Below are positions 22,216-33,810 of a stretch of DNA of 64,000 nt, piece by piece. The stretch is from Isoetes taiwanensis (Eukaryota > Streptophyta > Lycopodiopsida > Isoetales > Isoetaceae), in contig JAJEKV010000041.1 of the NCBI GenBank assembly GCA_021234155.1, positions 8,438,917 through 8,502,916 on the forward strand. The letters run 5' to 3'. Numbering within the stretch: the stretch's first letter is position 1; every line of letters begins with the position of its first letter. Both the position numbers and the translations under genes were made by a program. Below the pieces are notes generated by a model, which saw nothing but the letters and a program-made list of their open reading frames with translations, ran no database searches and was not told the DNA's origin.

Positions 22216-23690
22216 ATGGATCAATTTGACACTAGTGCACATGAACTTGCAAATTTTATGTAATACACTTGATTGCTTGACTTTTGCATGCTTCCCTTGG
22301 GAATTTGTGCACTTTCTCTCTCTCTACTTTCACTTCTAGAGAGAGAATATGACCTTAGATCATGGGAGAGGCCAAATTGAGTAGAATTTTTTGCTTCTTC
22401 AAGATGGTGGTGGTGGCATGATGAGTGTATAAGGTGTGAATGGTGCATGAATGATATGTTTTGACTAGAGAAGAGGCTATTTGCCAAATTTGCTATGGGA
22501 TATGAAGGTGAGACATGGAATATGAGGCAAGTAGGATGTTTTGAATGGGAATAAAGTGATGAAATCTAGAGATGAACCATGTGAAGTAATGCTCATGCCA
22601 AGAACTCAAAATAAACCACATACCAAGTCAACTTGAGGGGTCTTCCAATCTTCAAATTGCTTTTGTTTGAATCTTATTTCCTTGCTTTGCTTGTGTGGTC
22701 TTCAATGAATGTCCTCTCCTTGGCTCTTCAAGCAAGTATCTACTTGTGATCTTTAGGGATGAGAATCTTCAAATCTGTATGGCTTGTATTCCAATGCTCA
22801 AATCAATATGCAGGCATAAATATATCAATACATGCTATGCTCTTCTATGCTGCCATAACATGGCAGCATCATGCCAAACAAAAAGAACAAGCTGGTCCCC
22901 CAGCCTCTGCATTTTGCAAATGAGTCAACTGAAGTTCATATTGGTTGCCAATATGGAGATATGGTTGGTAACTTGTGATCTTGCAATGGATGAGAGAAAA
23001 GAATGCTGATAAATGAGACAGATAAGGTGTATATGATTATGAATGTATAGAGCAGGTGAACCTGCATGGCAAATATAATTGCAGTTAGAACAAATAGAAC
23101 TGCGGGATGGGGATATGATAGCAGTTCAATGAATTTGATAGGGAATCTCGAAACAGAAGTGATTTATGTGGATCAAGGGCAACTCTTGAGCAGATTATTA
23201 TAGAATGGATGTGTGAAGGATTATCATGCATATGAGAAGTTGCTTGTTAGTACAATGAGCTGCTGTTATGGTAGGAATGGCACCAGCATCAAATATGGAA
23301 AAGTTTGGAAGAATATAGAAAAAATGTGTGAAGACACTATGTATGAATGAACATTTCGGATGCCCCTGCATGGAAATCAAGAACTTTAGCAATAAAAGCA
23401 CGGAATCTTGGCCTTGCATAAGCTGGCACCTGCATAAATCTCCCTGTTTTGCATTAGTCTCACTTGCAGAACTCTTAAGCATAAGTAACTTTAACAATAT
23501 CTCCTATAATCTAATTGCACAAAGAACTCAAACTAATTTCCAAAGTATTTTTACACTAATTTTTTTTTTGTTTGCCTTCTATTTTTCTGTTTTTATATTT
23601 TGCAATTATGATCGATTCAAAAGCAAACTACACTAAGCTACCTACAAATTCTTGACAGATTTTAACTAAACAAGCTTAAGGCAACATGTT
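22216..23690. other. no gene recognised
   Basis: AT-rich sequence with a short CT run (22313-22327). It may include an eroded 3' LTR of the adjacent gypsy element, but no matching LTR pair is present in the window. Confidence 0.4.
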
Positions 23691-23694
23691 GTTG

Positions 23695-24828
23695 TCAGTA
23701 CCTTTTTAGATGCAATATGCTGATGGGATTTGGAAGCTCCCTGTCTTCAGCAACAGATTTTAGCCAGTATAAATCTCTGCCTGCAACTCCAATCACTTCA
23801 AATGGTCCCTCCCACAGGTTCTCAAATTTAGTTGCATTATCCTCCATTGCCTTGTTCCATTTCATGACCAATTCCCCTGCCTTGAGTGTTCCCTGCAGTT
23901 TATGAGCAGCTTTGAAGGCTGCCACATCCTTGGATTTTTTAATTAGTATAGCATTTTTAGCTTCAAATCTATGTTCTTCTAACTACATCAGCCTCGCACA
24001 TCTTTTCTTGAGTGCCTCTTCCATTTCCATGTTAAGTTTGTATGCTAATCTGAAAGATGGCAGCCCCAATTCCACTGGAACAACAGACTCGATCCCATAA
24101 ACTAAACTAAAAGGAGCATGCTTAGTTGCTGTCTTGATGGTGGTCTTGCATGCCCACAAAGCATCATGAAGTTTCACATGCCAATCTTTCTTACAAATGC
24201 TAACAGTCTTTTTTAGAATTGTTTTGAGCACTTTGTTTGTAGACTCAGCCTGACCATTCCCTTGAGGATAATAAGCTGAGCTCTTTGTGTGTTTTACTCT
24301 TAGAGTAGATAGAAGAGCAGCAATGACCTCATTCATAAATTGGCTCCCTCTATCTGATATAAGTTTGAAGGGAATGCCAAACCTAGCACAAATATTTTCA
24401 TGTATGAACCTTGCAGTAGTCAGAGCATTAGCTTGTCTAAGAGGAATTGCTTCTGCCCATTTGGTGAAATAGTCAGTTGCAACCAATATGTGTTGATGTT
24501 GTGCAGATGATGGAGGATCAATTGGACCTTAAAATCTAGTCCCCATTCCCCATACTTGGAAGGGACCTGGAGATATGATAGCAGTGAGGGGTGCTGGCTG
24601 CAAAATTCTCTTGCCAAATATCTGACATTTGTGGCAACACTTGATCACATTATAACAATCTCTGAACAATATAGGCCAATAGTACCCAGATCTGAGAATT
24701 TTTTTGGCAGTTGTATCAGCCGCAAAATGTCCCCTACACACACCTTCCTGACAAACCTCAATCAATAGCTTAGCCTCTTCCTTGTCAACACATTTTAGTA
24801 TTATTCCTTCCTTGTCAATCCTGCACAA
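23695..24828 (-). pseudogene. gypsy integrase
   Basis: The integrase would insert element cDNA into the genome. It starts with the His/Cys zinc finger (VCRGHFAADTTAKKILRSGY ... CCHKCQIFGKR), in which the first zinc-finger His seems replaced. The catalytic core follows with all three acidic residues: D in VATDYFTKWAEAIPL, D in ISDRGSQFMNEV and E in GNGQAESTNKVL. The C-terminal domain contains LWEGPFEVIGVAGRDLYWL and ends LPNPISILHLKRY. A TAA splits the finger from the core at about 24527, and a TAG lies at about 23983 after RLM. Reading resumes in the same frame after the first stop. The core itself is undamaged. Confidence 0.85.
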
Positions 24829-25080
24829 AACATCACCAATTAGTCTAAATTTACTGCATTTATCTTTAAACTTTTTTTGCTAGTTTGCATTCAACTCCTT
24901 GGGCAACTCATCATGCTCCAAATATCTCCTGATTTCTTCTTGCCAATCCGTTTCTTCCACAATGGACACCGCAAGGTCAGTTTTTACATTTGAATTTTCA
25001 TCAACTAAACCTTCCTCATCGCATATATGGCTAGGTAGGCACTTGGATTGTTGATTAAGTTAACCACTTTGACATTGATA

Positions 25081-26190
25081 TCATATGTTTGCACTTTGCA
25101 TGCCCACCTGTATATTTTTAGCCTTGGGTTGGTTTTTGGCAAATAAAAGGGACATAGGATTTTGTTTCATGAAAACTTGAGTGTGGCTGTTTTGAATGAG
25201 ATGCCCATATCTATCAATCAAGAACATAAGAGCAACTGCACTTTTCTCGAGCCTGGGATATCTCACTTTTAGTGTCAGATCAGATTTTGCTTGCAAATGT
25301 GACCACTTTGTCTTCCTGGAGTGTGCTAATCCTATAGCTCTCTTGGTTACACTCAAGTAGGCTTGAAAAGGCTTCTTAGGATTAGGAGGTTTCAGTAGAG
25401 TAGATCTAGATATGGATTCTATGATTGTCTCATAAGCTTCCTGACAAGTTTCATTCCATTTCACCAATATGTGCTTACTTTCATTCTTTGAGAATTTTCC
25501 AACCTTGGTAAGTTCAGATATAGGGCTAATAGTGTGTGAGAAGTGTGCTACATACATTCTCAGAAAGCTCACCATTCCCAAAAAGCTCTTGAATTGCTTG
25601 AGAGTTTTTTATGGATGTAGTTTCTTTAAAGCCTCCACCTTGCTCTCAGCTACTTGAATGCCTTTGTTTGATACCTCATGTCCCAATAAATCTCCTTTGG
25701 AGCACAAAAAAATGCATTTTTTTGGATTCAAACTTACTCCTCCTTTTTTGCACATTGAACACATGTTTGTGAGATAATCAAAGTGATCCTTTCTTGAAGA
25801 ACTTACATAAATCATCTAGAAATACTCTGAACAAATGTGAAGGCATGTCCTTAAATATTGCATCCATTGCCCTTTGAAAAGTTGTTGAAGCATTCATCAA
25901 ACTAAAAGGCATCCTTTTCATGGCAAAGGTTCCCTAAGGTGTGATGAAGGCTGTCTTGGGCTGATCCTCTTCCTTGATGCTAATTTGATTAAAACCTGAG
26001 AAACCATCCAAGAAAGTATACATTTCCTTACCTGCTACAACATGTAGAACATCTTCCAGGAAGGGCAAAGGATAGCAATCTTTAATAGTCGCCATGTTCA
26101 AGTCTCTGTAGTCAATGCATATTCTGATGGTTTTGTTAATTGTGAGTTCTTGGCATACCCTGCAGCAGCAGTCTATGACTGTTGGATGCT
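25081..26190 (-). pseudogene. gypsy reverse transcriptase and RNase H
   Basis: The reading begins within RT at TIRICIDYRDLNMATIKDCY, continues through YTFLDGFSGFNQISIKEEDQ, and shows an in-frame TAG where TPWGTF is expected (TGG to TAG). It then reads MKRMPFSLMNASTTFQRAMD and FRVFLDDL, the YxDD-box equivalent with Phe-Leu. After a frame break come VSLNPKKCIFLCSKGDLLGH and, at 25581-25081, the connection and RNase H-like region (MYVAHFSHTISPISELTKVG ... LEKSAVALMFLIDRYGHLI). These enzymes copy element RNA to DNA in retrotransposon particles. Truncation and breaks rule out function. Confidence 0.8.
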
Positions 26191-26598
26191 ACAAAGCTGC
26201 CATGCTCATGATCACAAAACAAGAACAAGAAAAACAAATATGTACAAAGAGTGAAGGAAACGTGGCCAAATGAGGCTCTCCAAATTTGAGATAAAACCTG
26301 AGTACATCTGAAGAGGCTCTGGTATAATACAGTATAGACCGCAAATCTGAGCCCTACATCTAGCTAAATCTAAGCCATACACTTAAGTTAACCTAAACAT
26401 GCCAAGTGTCATCTGCCACCACTGACACCTAACATGTGGACAATGTTAACCACTAGGTGGTTAACACTGCCTCCCCCTAAAAGTTTTTAGCACAAAATGT
26501 ACAGACTTTTATAAGACAAGTCCGACAATTACAACATGGTGCTAAAAATTTAGGGGCATAAATGATGGTAATGGTTGGGTTGGGTCGTTATAAAAAGT
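26191..26598. other. no gene recognised
   Basis: Sequence between the gypsy truncation and the plastid fragment. A short dyad, TTAACCACTAGGTGGTTAA, lies near 26448. No coding signal. Confidence 0.5.
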
Positions 26599-26710
26599 AA
26601 ACATCTTAGTAGCCAGAGGAAAAGAAAGCAAACGCGATTCCCGTAGTAGCGGCGAGCGAAATGGGAGCAGCCTAAACCGTGAGAACGGGATTGTGGGAGA
26701 GCGATACAAG
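26599..26710 (+). pseudogene. nuclear copy of chloroplast 23S rRNA (NUPT fragment)
   Basis: The 112 bases starting AAACATCTTAGTAGCCAGAG and including GATTCCCGTAGTAGCGGCGA, AATGGGAGCAGCCTAAACCG and TTGTGGGAGAGCGATACAAG match domain I of plant chloroplast 23S rRNA as I remember it, almost base for base. Cytosolic 26S and mitochondrial rRNA fit less well (they read AGTAACGGCGAGCGAACCGG or differ at the start). The match stops abruptly on both sides, so this is an inserted plastid scrap and not a working rRNA gene. Confidence 0.85.
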
Positions 26711-28233
26711 GCTCTTCATAAGTGTGTTGATGACGAAGAAGATCCAAAGGAATGCCGATGCAGAAGGTGGATCATAGGAACTGGGGCAAGAAAAACATAA
26801 AGACCATGCCCTTATATCATGGGTAAGTCCATTCTAACAAATAATGCCCAAAGGTCACTTGAAAACAATTATGATAGGGGGTCTTCAAAAACGTAAAGCA
26901 CCATGAAAGCGTCCCCTGTGATCAGCCATATAAAACTTGAATATATCAGGAAGAGCGTGACTGTAGCATGGGCTTAAGAACAGAGCGTGGCTGGACCCTC
27001 TCTTTTCTTTTTTTCTTTTTTTTTTTTTGGGCCGTGAGCATGTTCCTTGAGCGTGGGCATCAGCGTGGCCCGTGGGCGTCAGCGTGAGCGTGACCTGTTA
27101 TCAGCCAGCGAAAAGTGTGGCCATATTGTCAGAATTTTTTTGTGTGGGCCATGGCCATGGAGTGGGCCCGTTGGCATGGCCGTAGATGGGCCCGTAGGCA
27201 TGAGCGTGAGCATCAACACCGTGAGCAAGGAGGGCCCTAAAAAGTTTTGTGAAAACTCCATGAGGCTGTGTAGCGGCTGTTCATGGCTCCAAGTCTTCCT
27301 CTTGAATTGCTCCCTCAGCCAAATGCTCGAGCAGGACACTTCTGCACAATGCATCAGCTTCACGATTTTGCTCCCTTGGCACATGGCATATTTTACTTCA
27401 TGGCTTACACGTATTTCATACAAATTGTATTTCTATAGAAATTAGATGCTAAAGGATTCCTACAATCAACATTTCTAGCCACACTCTAAAACAATTAGAT
27501 ATGTGAAAGAATTGGAATGCATTTGCTTTCCCTCTAATATGACAAATGCCAAGGCATGGAAAACTCTTAACCAAATTGTACGAAGATAGGCTGCTCTTAT
27601 ATGTGCATCATTGAAGGCATCAATGCCAAAACTATGTGATCCAAATATGAAGTTCAATCCCAAACATTACTGCACATGTGCTCTTAATGCAGTCTTGAAC
27701 CCATGTTGCAAAAGAGTTCATGTTTAAGACTTGATAAATGGTATATGCAAACTAATAAAAATGATTTTGACTTAGTTATTTCCTCCTAAAGTTGTCACCT
27801 TAATAAAGATGATCAAAACTGATATCTTATGAATTCTATAAGATCCAAAGTAATTCAAAAAATCAAGCTATACCTAAAGAACCCAAAGAAGTAACCCCAA
27901 CAAATGGAACTAAAGGAAACAAAGAAGCAAATATGCGCATCACAAGGCAGGAATAGTTCATAGCATTATTAGTGAGAATAAAATAGGAAGGTGGTAGAAT
28001 GGATTTTGTTTCTAGTTTTTTTACTGTGTAAGGGCCGTTTTCTTTAACCCTAAGCACGCACATGCCATATAGGCTTTACATTAGCAACAGCCCCTAGGTA
28101 CAAACTGCAGGGTGCAAAAATGGGAATTAACTATTAAAGAGCGTGGTCCAAAAGCAATAAGTGAGGTTTTAGAGCAATTTAAGTGCTTAAATGCAGGTGT
28201 AAGATCTCATACTACATTTTGAAGCAATATGAG
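26711..28233. other. no gene recognised; GTGGGC-rich stretch at 27020-27240
   Basis: Between 27020 and 27240 short GCGTGGGC, GGCCCGT and GTGAGCGTGA words recur, making a GC-rich island in AT-rich DNA. No coding chain is seen on either strand. Confidence 0.45.
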
Positions 28234-28300
28234 AAAGAATAGAACAGAATAGAATAAATTTTTTAACGTCCACGGAGACCAATAGGTCATGGGACCCATA
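28234..28300 (-). mobile_element. LINE 3' end (reverse) with (AATAG)n tail
   Basis: The minus strand reads ATGGGTCCCATGACCTATTG then GTCTCCGTGGACGTTAAAAA, followed by a degenerate TTCTA-type tail. This is the 3' end of the same LINE family as the copy ending at 56712. No coding sequence remains. Confidence 0.75.
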
Positions 28301-28892
28301 CAATGGGCACAAGGACACAATAGGTCATGGGACACAAGGTTTTTGAACTTGTGAACTCTCTAGGGGGTCTTGTACATAAGGCTATTCCACTGAATTTGCT
28401 TCCTAGTGGCTGTAATGTGCTTTATTTTTTGCTCCAACTATTCTTGTCTTTTCTAAAGTATTGGATCAGGCTTGCAAATTTTGTTGACAATGTATGGCTG
28501 TTATATGTCAAAGAATATGGACTTTTGAATGATCAAAGAAAAAAAGATATTATTATTATTATTCATGGTTCTTGAACATAGTAGACTTATTCAAATTTTG
28601 CCATTATTCATCTGTGGATTATAACAAACCCCTACTATTTTTAATAACCTGGCAATAGTTTTTATAAACCACTATGGTACACAAGTCTTGTAATAAAACC
28701 ATCTCATTAACTATAACCAATTTTAGCAAACCACGGTAACATTAGAACTAGCATTATTAACCATGTTCTAAGCCACTATAAGTTTTGACAGACCACTATA
28801 GGATGTGGTTTTCTTCTATCAAATGAATTATTGTATAAAAAACCACATCTGTCATGTTTTTTAGATGGCCTGTTATTGTTTTTATATGGTAG

Positions 28893-29925
28893 TTCATTTT
28901 TTTATTTTTTTTTTTTTTTTTTTTTAGAGTAAGAGTAGATTTTTCCATTAATCAAGAGAAACAGTACATAGTTCTGCTAGTCATAGCAGAAAGTAAAGAA
29001 GCAAAATTCATACAACTCCAACCTTTCCTAAGGAGGAAAAGGCAGATGAAATATGATATAAATTGAGTAGACAAAATTCGATAGACTGTAGAGGTATCAC
29101 AGAATCAAATGTCTTTTCTCATAGTGAGTAAGAAAATTCCAAGAAAAAAATTCCAGCCACGACCCCAACAAAAACTCCCATGCCACACCTGGTCAACACC
29201 TGGAAAATGATATAGCCAACAAAAACTCATACAAGATGAGGAATTAGATTGAGTAAATAGTGGCAAAGAAGAGGTTCCATAGTATGACAGAAAAGGCCTG
29301 CAGGTAGCAAGATTATGAGGAGAGGAAATCAAGTTTGGCATTGAAAAAAGAGTAGAAAGAGTCAGTAGAGCCAAAGGTATAGAGGTCAGCTGTCAGCTCA
29401 ACAGCTTCAACCAAACAGGATTCACGGGTACCAGAGTCACCTAGGATCAGTAAGGATCCATACAAATCTGCCAGAAGTCTATGAGTGTAGTATAACTCCC
29501 TGTATCTTGTGAATTGTCCCTCTGACAAATAATGATTATGCATGGAGATGAAGTCAAACATGCAATATACTTGGACAACCTCTTTGCAGAACAACCTTGC
29601 CCAATCTGATTCATTGTCCAAACCATTCTTATCCACACTTAGCTTTCCCATCATATGATTTAATTCCATGTCTTCACCCTTCCTTATGAAGCTATCCTCC
29701 AAATCTCCAGTGTTTCTCTTACATAGATTCAGATAGTCTATCAAGATCAAGAAAAATAGAATTAGAATCAATGACATTCAAATTAGAGACAAATAGATCA
29801 AAAGAACCCTTAAAAGCACCAATTGAGTCCCACTTCCTGTCATATTTATCCGCAAATTTTCTTTTGTGAGCTGAGGCAGTTGACTCAACCAGGGAAAAAA
29901 TTAAGCATACTATATATTTTTTCAT
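28893..29925 (-). other. possible non-LTR element: T-tract plus decayed ORFs
   Basis: A T-rich tract (28893-28925) would be a poly(A) tail on the minus strand. Above it, minus-strand frames 29313-29777 (WARLFCKEVVQVYCMFDFIS, ELYYTHRLLADLYGSLLILG) and 29719-29925 look protein-like but overlap in different frames. I recognise no domain. An A-tail with upstream ORFs suggests a retroposed gene or LINE ORF, but this is weak. Confidence 0.3.
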
Positions 29926-30152
29926 AGAAAATGGTTCGCCTATTTTTTCAAAATTTTACAGTATTTTATGATATACATTTGGCTAAAGTTAATATTATCA
30001 TTATGTATTTGGACTTGGCAAAACTTTTGAATTCAGTACTAGAAAATTTCAGTTAGTTATTTTTTCTAACTGAATAAAGTAAAAAATATAAATTCTATGG
30101 CTTTAAATATATTGTACTACAATTACAAATAATAATCAACAATCAAGAAGAA

Positions 30153-30240
30153 GAAGAAGAAGAGATTTTAACGTCACGCCACAAGGCAGCGTCCTATCGG
30201 ACATGTGACACTGTACAACACACCCAGATGGGTCCTGCAT
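30153..30240 (-). mobile_element. LINE-like 3' end (reverse) with (CTT)n tail
   Basis: The minus strand ends GTGACGTTAAAATCT followed by CTT repeats (AAGAAG on the plus strand at 30153-30170). The GACGTTAAAA block is shared with the other LINE ends in the window, but the tail unit differs. Just beyond, GCTCATAACATAGCTTATAA is doubled at 30249-30290. Confidence 0.5.
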
Positions 30241-30689
30241 AACATAAGCTCATAACATAGCTTATAAGCTCATAACATAGCTTATAATATCTATAGTCTG
30301 AACTACATTCAATGCAACGACACATTCTAGATATGGTGATCAAATTGCACTTATCTCTAACCCTTTAGATGTTATGCAACCAACTCGGGCATCTAAAGGG
30401 ATATTAGCCATCTCTTACAATTCCTTTTTGAAGATGTATATGTAGTATATGTAATAGAAATTCATAGTTTGAAAAAATACTATCACTGATGATGGTAGTT
30501 GTGGATGTGTAAAAGTTATATTAAGAATTAACTTTTGTTTGACTATTAATGATCTAATATATAACTATTGTAACATAAAGAAAGGCTAATCTCTTTTTCT
30601 TTGAAGAAAAGGGGGAAAATAGTTTGGCTAATCCTAAAAAAATAAAGGAGTACTTGTTTTAACTATGGCTATTTTTCATTTTTTTTTAA

Positions 30690-30781
30690 AGAAATCTTTC
30701 TTCATAAGATTCGCCACACAAATTGTCTAGACCCCCTAAAAAATCGCCATATGGCTATTAATAGCCATTAATTTTTTCCAT
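30690..30781. mobile_element. MITE-like end interrupting a LINE
   Basis: GATTCGCCACACA...ATCGCCATATGGCTATTA followed by AGCCATTAATTTTTTCCATG matches the ends at 8440-8461 and 36540-36581. It sits directly against the 3' truncation of the LINE at 30810. Confidence 0.45.
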
Positions 30782-30809
30782 GGACTCAACATCCAGCTGA
30801 AAATGCATC

Positions 30810-31860
30810 TTAATCCAAAAAATTGAATAGAGGGCTCCATTGCAGACGTTTATCTAGAACCTCAAGTATGTATAATGCCAAGTCATGCATAGATGGTGCT
30901 TTGAGAAGTTGTGGAAGCGTTGAATGGAATGCTAAGGTCAAAAAATGATTCCGGACTGTCTCAAAAGCAGGGCAACTCAGAAGAGTATGGCTTTCATCTT
31001 CAATAACCTGTAACTGGTAACAGGCACATAGTCTCGCTTCTCGCGGCAATTGCGGCCGCTCCCATCTACCTGTCTCAATCCGTAGCCTGTGGGACCCCAT
31101 GCGAATTGATGCAATAGCTACAAGCTTGTTCCTGGACAATGAAGCAAGCAAATAAGCTTGGGGCCCTGGTGCCAAGGTGGGATTTATGTGTGCATGATAA
31201 TGACCAGTTTTCACTTGGGCCAAAGTAACTGCGTCCCATATCTTTTGAGAAAAATGACCATTGAGATATTGTTGCAAAAGCTCAGGATCAGAACTGGCAA
31301 GCATCAGGCAGTGCTCTGGTTGCACAGCCTAACGGGCAAACCATGTAGTGCAATGCTCTTTCCAACATCGTTTCAAACGCTGAGGAGATTCAGCCATGGC
31401 AAGTGCAAGAACAGGATACCTAACATCATCCATGTGGTGCACCTTGCAGATATAGTGGAGATGGCGCTTCATGGCAGAATGTTGAAGAGGCCAAAAACCT
31501 GTCTCTTGTAAAAGAATAGCATAGGGCACCGTTGTTTTAACTCCGAGGCTGTAAGTGAGAAAGGACTTTTGCACCCGCTCCAAGCTCTCCCAAGCACTAG
31601 CACTAATGGCAGGCCCCCACACTTCAGAACCATACAGTAAAACAGGCTCTACCAAAGCCCGAAACAAGTGGGCTTTCCGTGGCCAATCATGAATTTCTGC
31701 GCAAAAACAATTGTTTTGCATTGTATAGAGTGCTCTCCATCCAGCAGCCACCCGCTTTGTAATACACACTCTTATTTCCATGCACAATTCTATTTCTAGC
31801 TTTCCATATATTCCATTGATAGTGTTAGCAAAAGTACACTTGTTTTGAATATAGGAAAGC
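30810..31860 (-). pseudogene. LINE fragment: C-terminal domain of the RT ORF
   Basis: Two frames (31877-31329 and 31325-30810) give WRALYTMQNNCF, EPVLLYGSEVWGPAISASAW, QHSAMKRHLHYICKVHHMDD and, after a TAA/TAG break, a Cys/His cluster CACYQLQVIEDESHTLLSCP. The same protein is encoded at 55600-56434 on the other strand, with most residues identical, so these are two copies of one LINE family. The region lies downstream of the RT catalytic domain. It is 5'-truncated within the element and 3'-truncated at the MITE-like unit. Confidence 0.8.
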
Positions 31861-31870
31861 AGATTACCAG

Positions 31871-32140
31871 TCACCATAGAGGGAAAAAGAGTACCCAGTC
31901 ATTAAACCAGGACCAAAAAGGATCCAGTTTAGGACAAAAGAAAATGTGATCAAGACTTTCCTCCAGCAAACAACCAAGGTGACAAAGAGCAAAAATACTA
32001 CTTTGCCTCCTAGAGATAACTTGAATTGGGATACTTCTATGAGCCAAAAGCCAAATGAAAAAGCTCACTTTGGGGAAGCAGAAAGAATTCCACACTTCTT
32101 GGAAAAGGGCTTTATCATTCATAAAATAAGAATAACATTT
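31871..32140 (-). pseudogene. L1-type LINE zf-RVT fragment
   Basis: The minus-strand frame reads WNSFCFPKVSFFIWLLAHRS ... ALCHLGCLLEESLDHIFFCP and then DPFWSWF. This is the zf-RVT region found at the C-terminus of plant L1 LINE ORF2 (PKV.FF.W ... C..C....E...H.FF.C). It is a different LINE lineage from the neighbour at 30810-31860. The frame runs on into the purine tract, where it has no meaning. Confidence 0.7.
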
Positions 32141-32160
32141 ACATACGACAATCCGAGAAA

Positions 32161-32402
32161 ATGAAGGGGGGTGGTAGAGAAAGAAGAGTAGGAAGGAAGG
32201 GGAGACAGGAGGGAGGGAGGGGAAAGGCAAAGGAGCACGAGGAGGGCAAAAGCGCAAAGGGGAGGGGCCGAGCAAATGGGGAGGGGAGGGGAAGGGGAGG
32301 AGGGAGAAGGGCAAAGGGGGGGAGGGGAGGGACAGGGCATGGGGAAGAGGAGGAGGGGCAAAGGGGGAGAGCAATGGGGCAAAGGGGGAGGAGGGAGGGG
32401 GT
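32161..32402 (+). repeat. polypurine (G/A) low-complexity tract
   Basis: About 240 bases are nearly all purine on the plus strand, with many GGGAGGGG/GGGGAGG runs. It could form triplex or G-quadruplex DNA. Long open frames on both strands here are composition artefacts. Confidence 0.9.
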
Positions 32403-32526
32403 TCCATAGCTAAACAACCATTCGAAAAAATAAAAAGATTAATTAGGCAGCTTAAATAATATAATTAATTAACTAATTAATTAGACAATAAATAATTAAA
32501 CAATTTCGACAATGCTGAGAAGTTTT

Positions 32527-32734
32527 TTCTCGCCTCACGAGGCGAGAATGGGCACGATTCCTCCCTTCTGTGCTCCCCCAAGCCTTCAGCAGAAGCCCCA
32601 TGAGCGGGTGGCCAAGGTAAGAAACGGGCACCAAATATTTCTTTTGTTGGGCGCCCATTGAACATTCTACAAAATAAAAATAAAACTCAAAGAATTAAAC
32701 ATGATAATCCTTCTCGACTACTGAGTCGAGAAGG
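32527..32734. repeat. two isolated CTCGACT-type palindromes
   Basis: The hairpin TTCTCGCCT...AGGCGAGAA lies at 32527-32548, and CCTTCTCGACT...AGTCGAGAAGG at 32709-32734. Both resemble the palindromes inside the array at 34558-35085. Confidence 0.7.
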
Positions 32735-33091
32735 CACCTTCTGCTATTTGATAGTGGTGGAGGCACAACCACTAGTGGCAGGCTCCAAACTCATCTTTTG
32801 ATCGTGCATAAATTTCCAAGCTATCTATTCTAGGAAGAGCAGATCCATTAAATGTAGGCCCAATGCACAAAGGGAACTCTTCATCAGAGAGTGGCGACTC
32901 TGAGTCTGTGGCAGCTCTGCCCCCTGTTTTAATTCGTCCTCCAATTTCTAAAAGCCCCCCAGGTCCTGTATTAGCACCTCCACGACCCTGGACTGTGTGT
33001 TGGGTCTCAAGAACTGCCCTGGATTGTTGAAACAAAGCAGAAATTTCATGCTCAAAAGGCCTATATGTTTTGTACTACCAGGCTCTTCTCC

Positions 33092-33810
33092 CTAGGCTTT
33101 TTCTTCACAACTGATTAGAGGCTCAACTTCTTCATTCTTCCAGATTTCGTCTATGACTACTACTTCAGGAAATGAAGAGGTGTGCTCAGAATACAGGACG
33201 ATCAGAATGGGAAGGTAGGGGAGGAACATAGAACTGGCGGATAGTCTCAGGGCATCGATGGAGAGTTTGAGCTGGAACAGGATAATGATCATAAGGTAGA
33301 AGGCGAGGACGACAGTGATGGAAAGGAGCCAGTACATGTTTTCATTTTGGGGCTTTTATGCCGGATGATCAGGGAGCTGCTTCACCATAAACAGAAGCAC
33401 AAACATGATTCCCGAAGGTAGCCTGCCGAGCATGAAGATGAAGGAGCTCATATTGCCGGAGTAAAATGACTGGAATGCGAGCGTGAATATCTCAACTGTG
33501 AGGCCATTTGTGTTGTGCGCAGACGTGACCAAAACTGCAGTAACTGCGAGATGCGCCAATAAGGCAAATGCAGCATGAGCCACAATGGCGGAACCGCTAA
33601 TCTGCTTGTTAGGAATAGCCATGTTATGGAGAATGAGAAGAGATTGATAATTGAGCTGAGAAGCAGCACTGCCCGAGGTCCCAGCCACGATCATTCCCAC
33701 TGATGTACCAGTTTCTTTGAAGAATCCTATGGTGTTTATAGATTCTTGGTTGTCTGATCTGCGGTGCAAGAGCTCCAGAGTTGATTCAGATTTGCCATAC
33801 CTTCTAAAAA
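33092..33810 (-). pseudogene. multi-pass membrane protein remnant, unknown
   Basis: One minus-strand frame runs from about 33800 to 33092 with a single in-frame TAA at 33353-33355. It encodes at least five hydrophobic segments, for example AIVAHAAFALLAHLAVTAVL, LGRLPSGIMFVLLFMVKQL, MYWLLSITVVLAFYLMIIIL and ASSMFLPYLPILIVLY, and a short acidic tail ending ISCEEKA. An ATG at about 33836 (MAELLKGYGQAFLEGMANLN) is in another frame, which would imply a frameshift or an intron. I do not recognise the family. The single stop suggests recent decay or a sequencing error; an intron is also possible. Confidence 0.45.

Larger units (their letters stand above)
23695..26190 (-). mobile_element. Ty3/gypsy retrotransposon remnant (RT-RH-IN)
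   Basis: Minus-strand order from high to low coordinate is reverse transcriptase, RNase H, then integrase, the Ty3/gypsy order. gag, protease and the first part of RT are absent; homology stops near 26190. No LTRs or primer-binding site were found. The integrase ends ISILHLKRY without a chromodomain, as in Tat/Athila-like plant elements. In-frame stops show that it is dead. Confidence 0.85.

Noticed and set aside
20464-26190. Complete LTR pair for the gypsy element, with 20464 as LTR edge
   Set aside because: No second matching LTR, no primer-binding site and no TG...CA pair; the hairpin-ended repeat also occurs alone at 4544.
26599-26710. Functional rRNA gene
   Set aside because: Only 112 bases of 23S are present with sharp ends; it is an inserted fragment.
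27047-27445. Overlapping ORFs in the GTGGGC-rich island
   Set aside because: Word-repeat composition explains them; no domain on either strand.
32119-32417. Long Pro/Ser-rich and Gly/Arg-rich ORFs on both strands
   Set aside because: They are read from a polypurine tract; the composition keeps all frames open.
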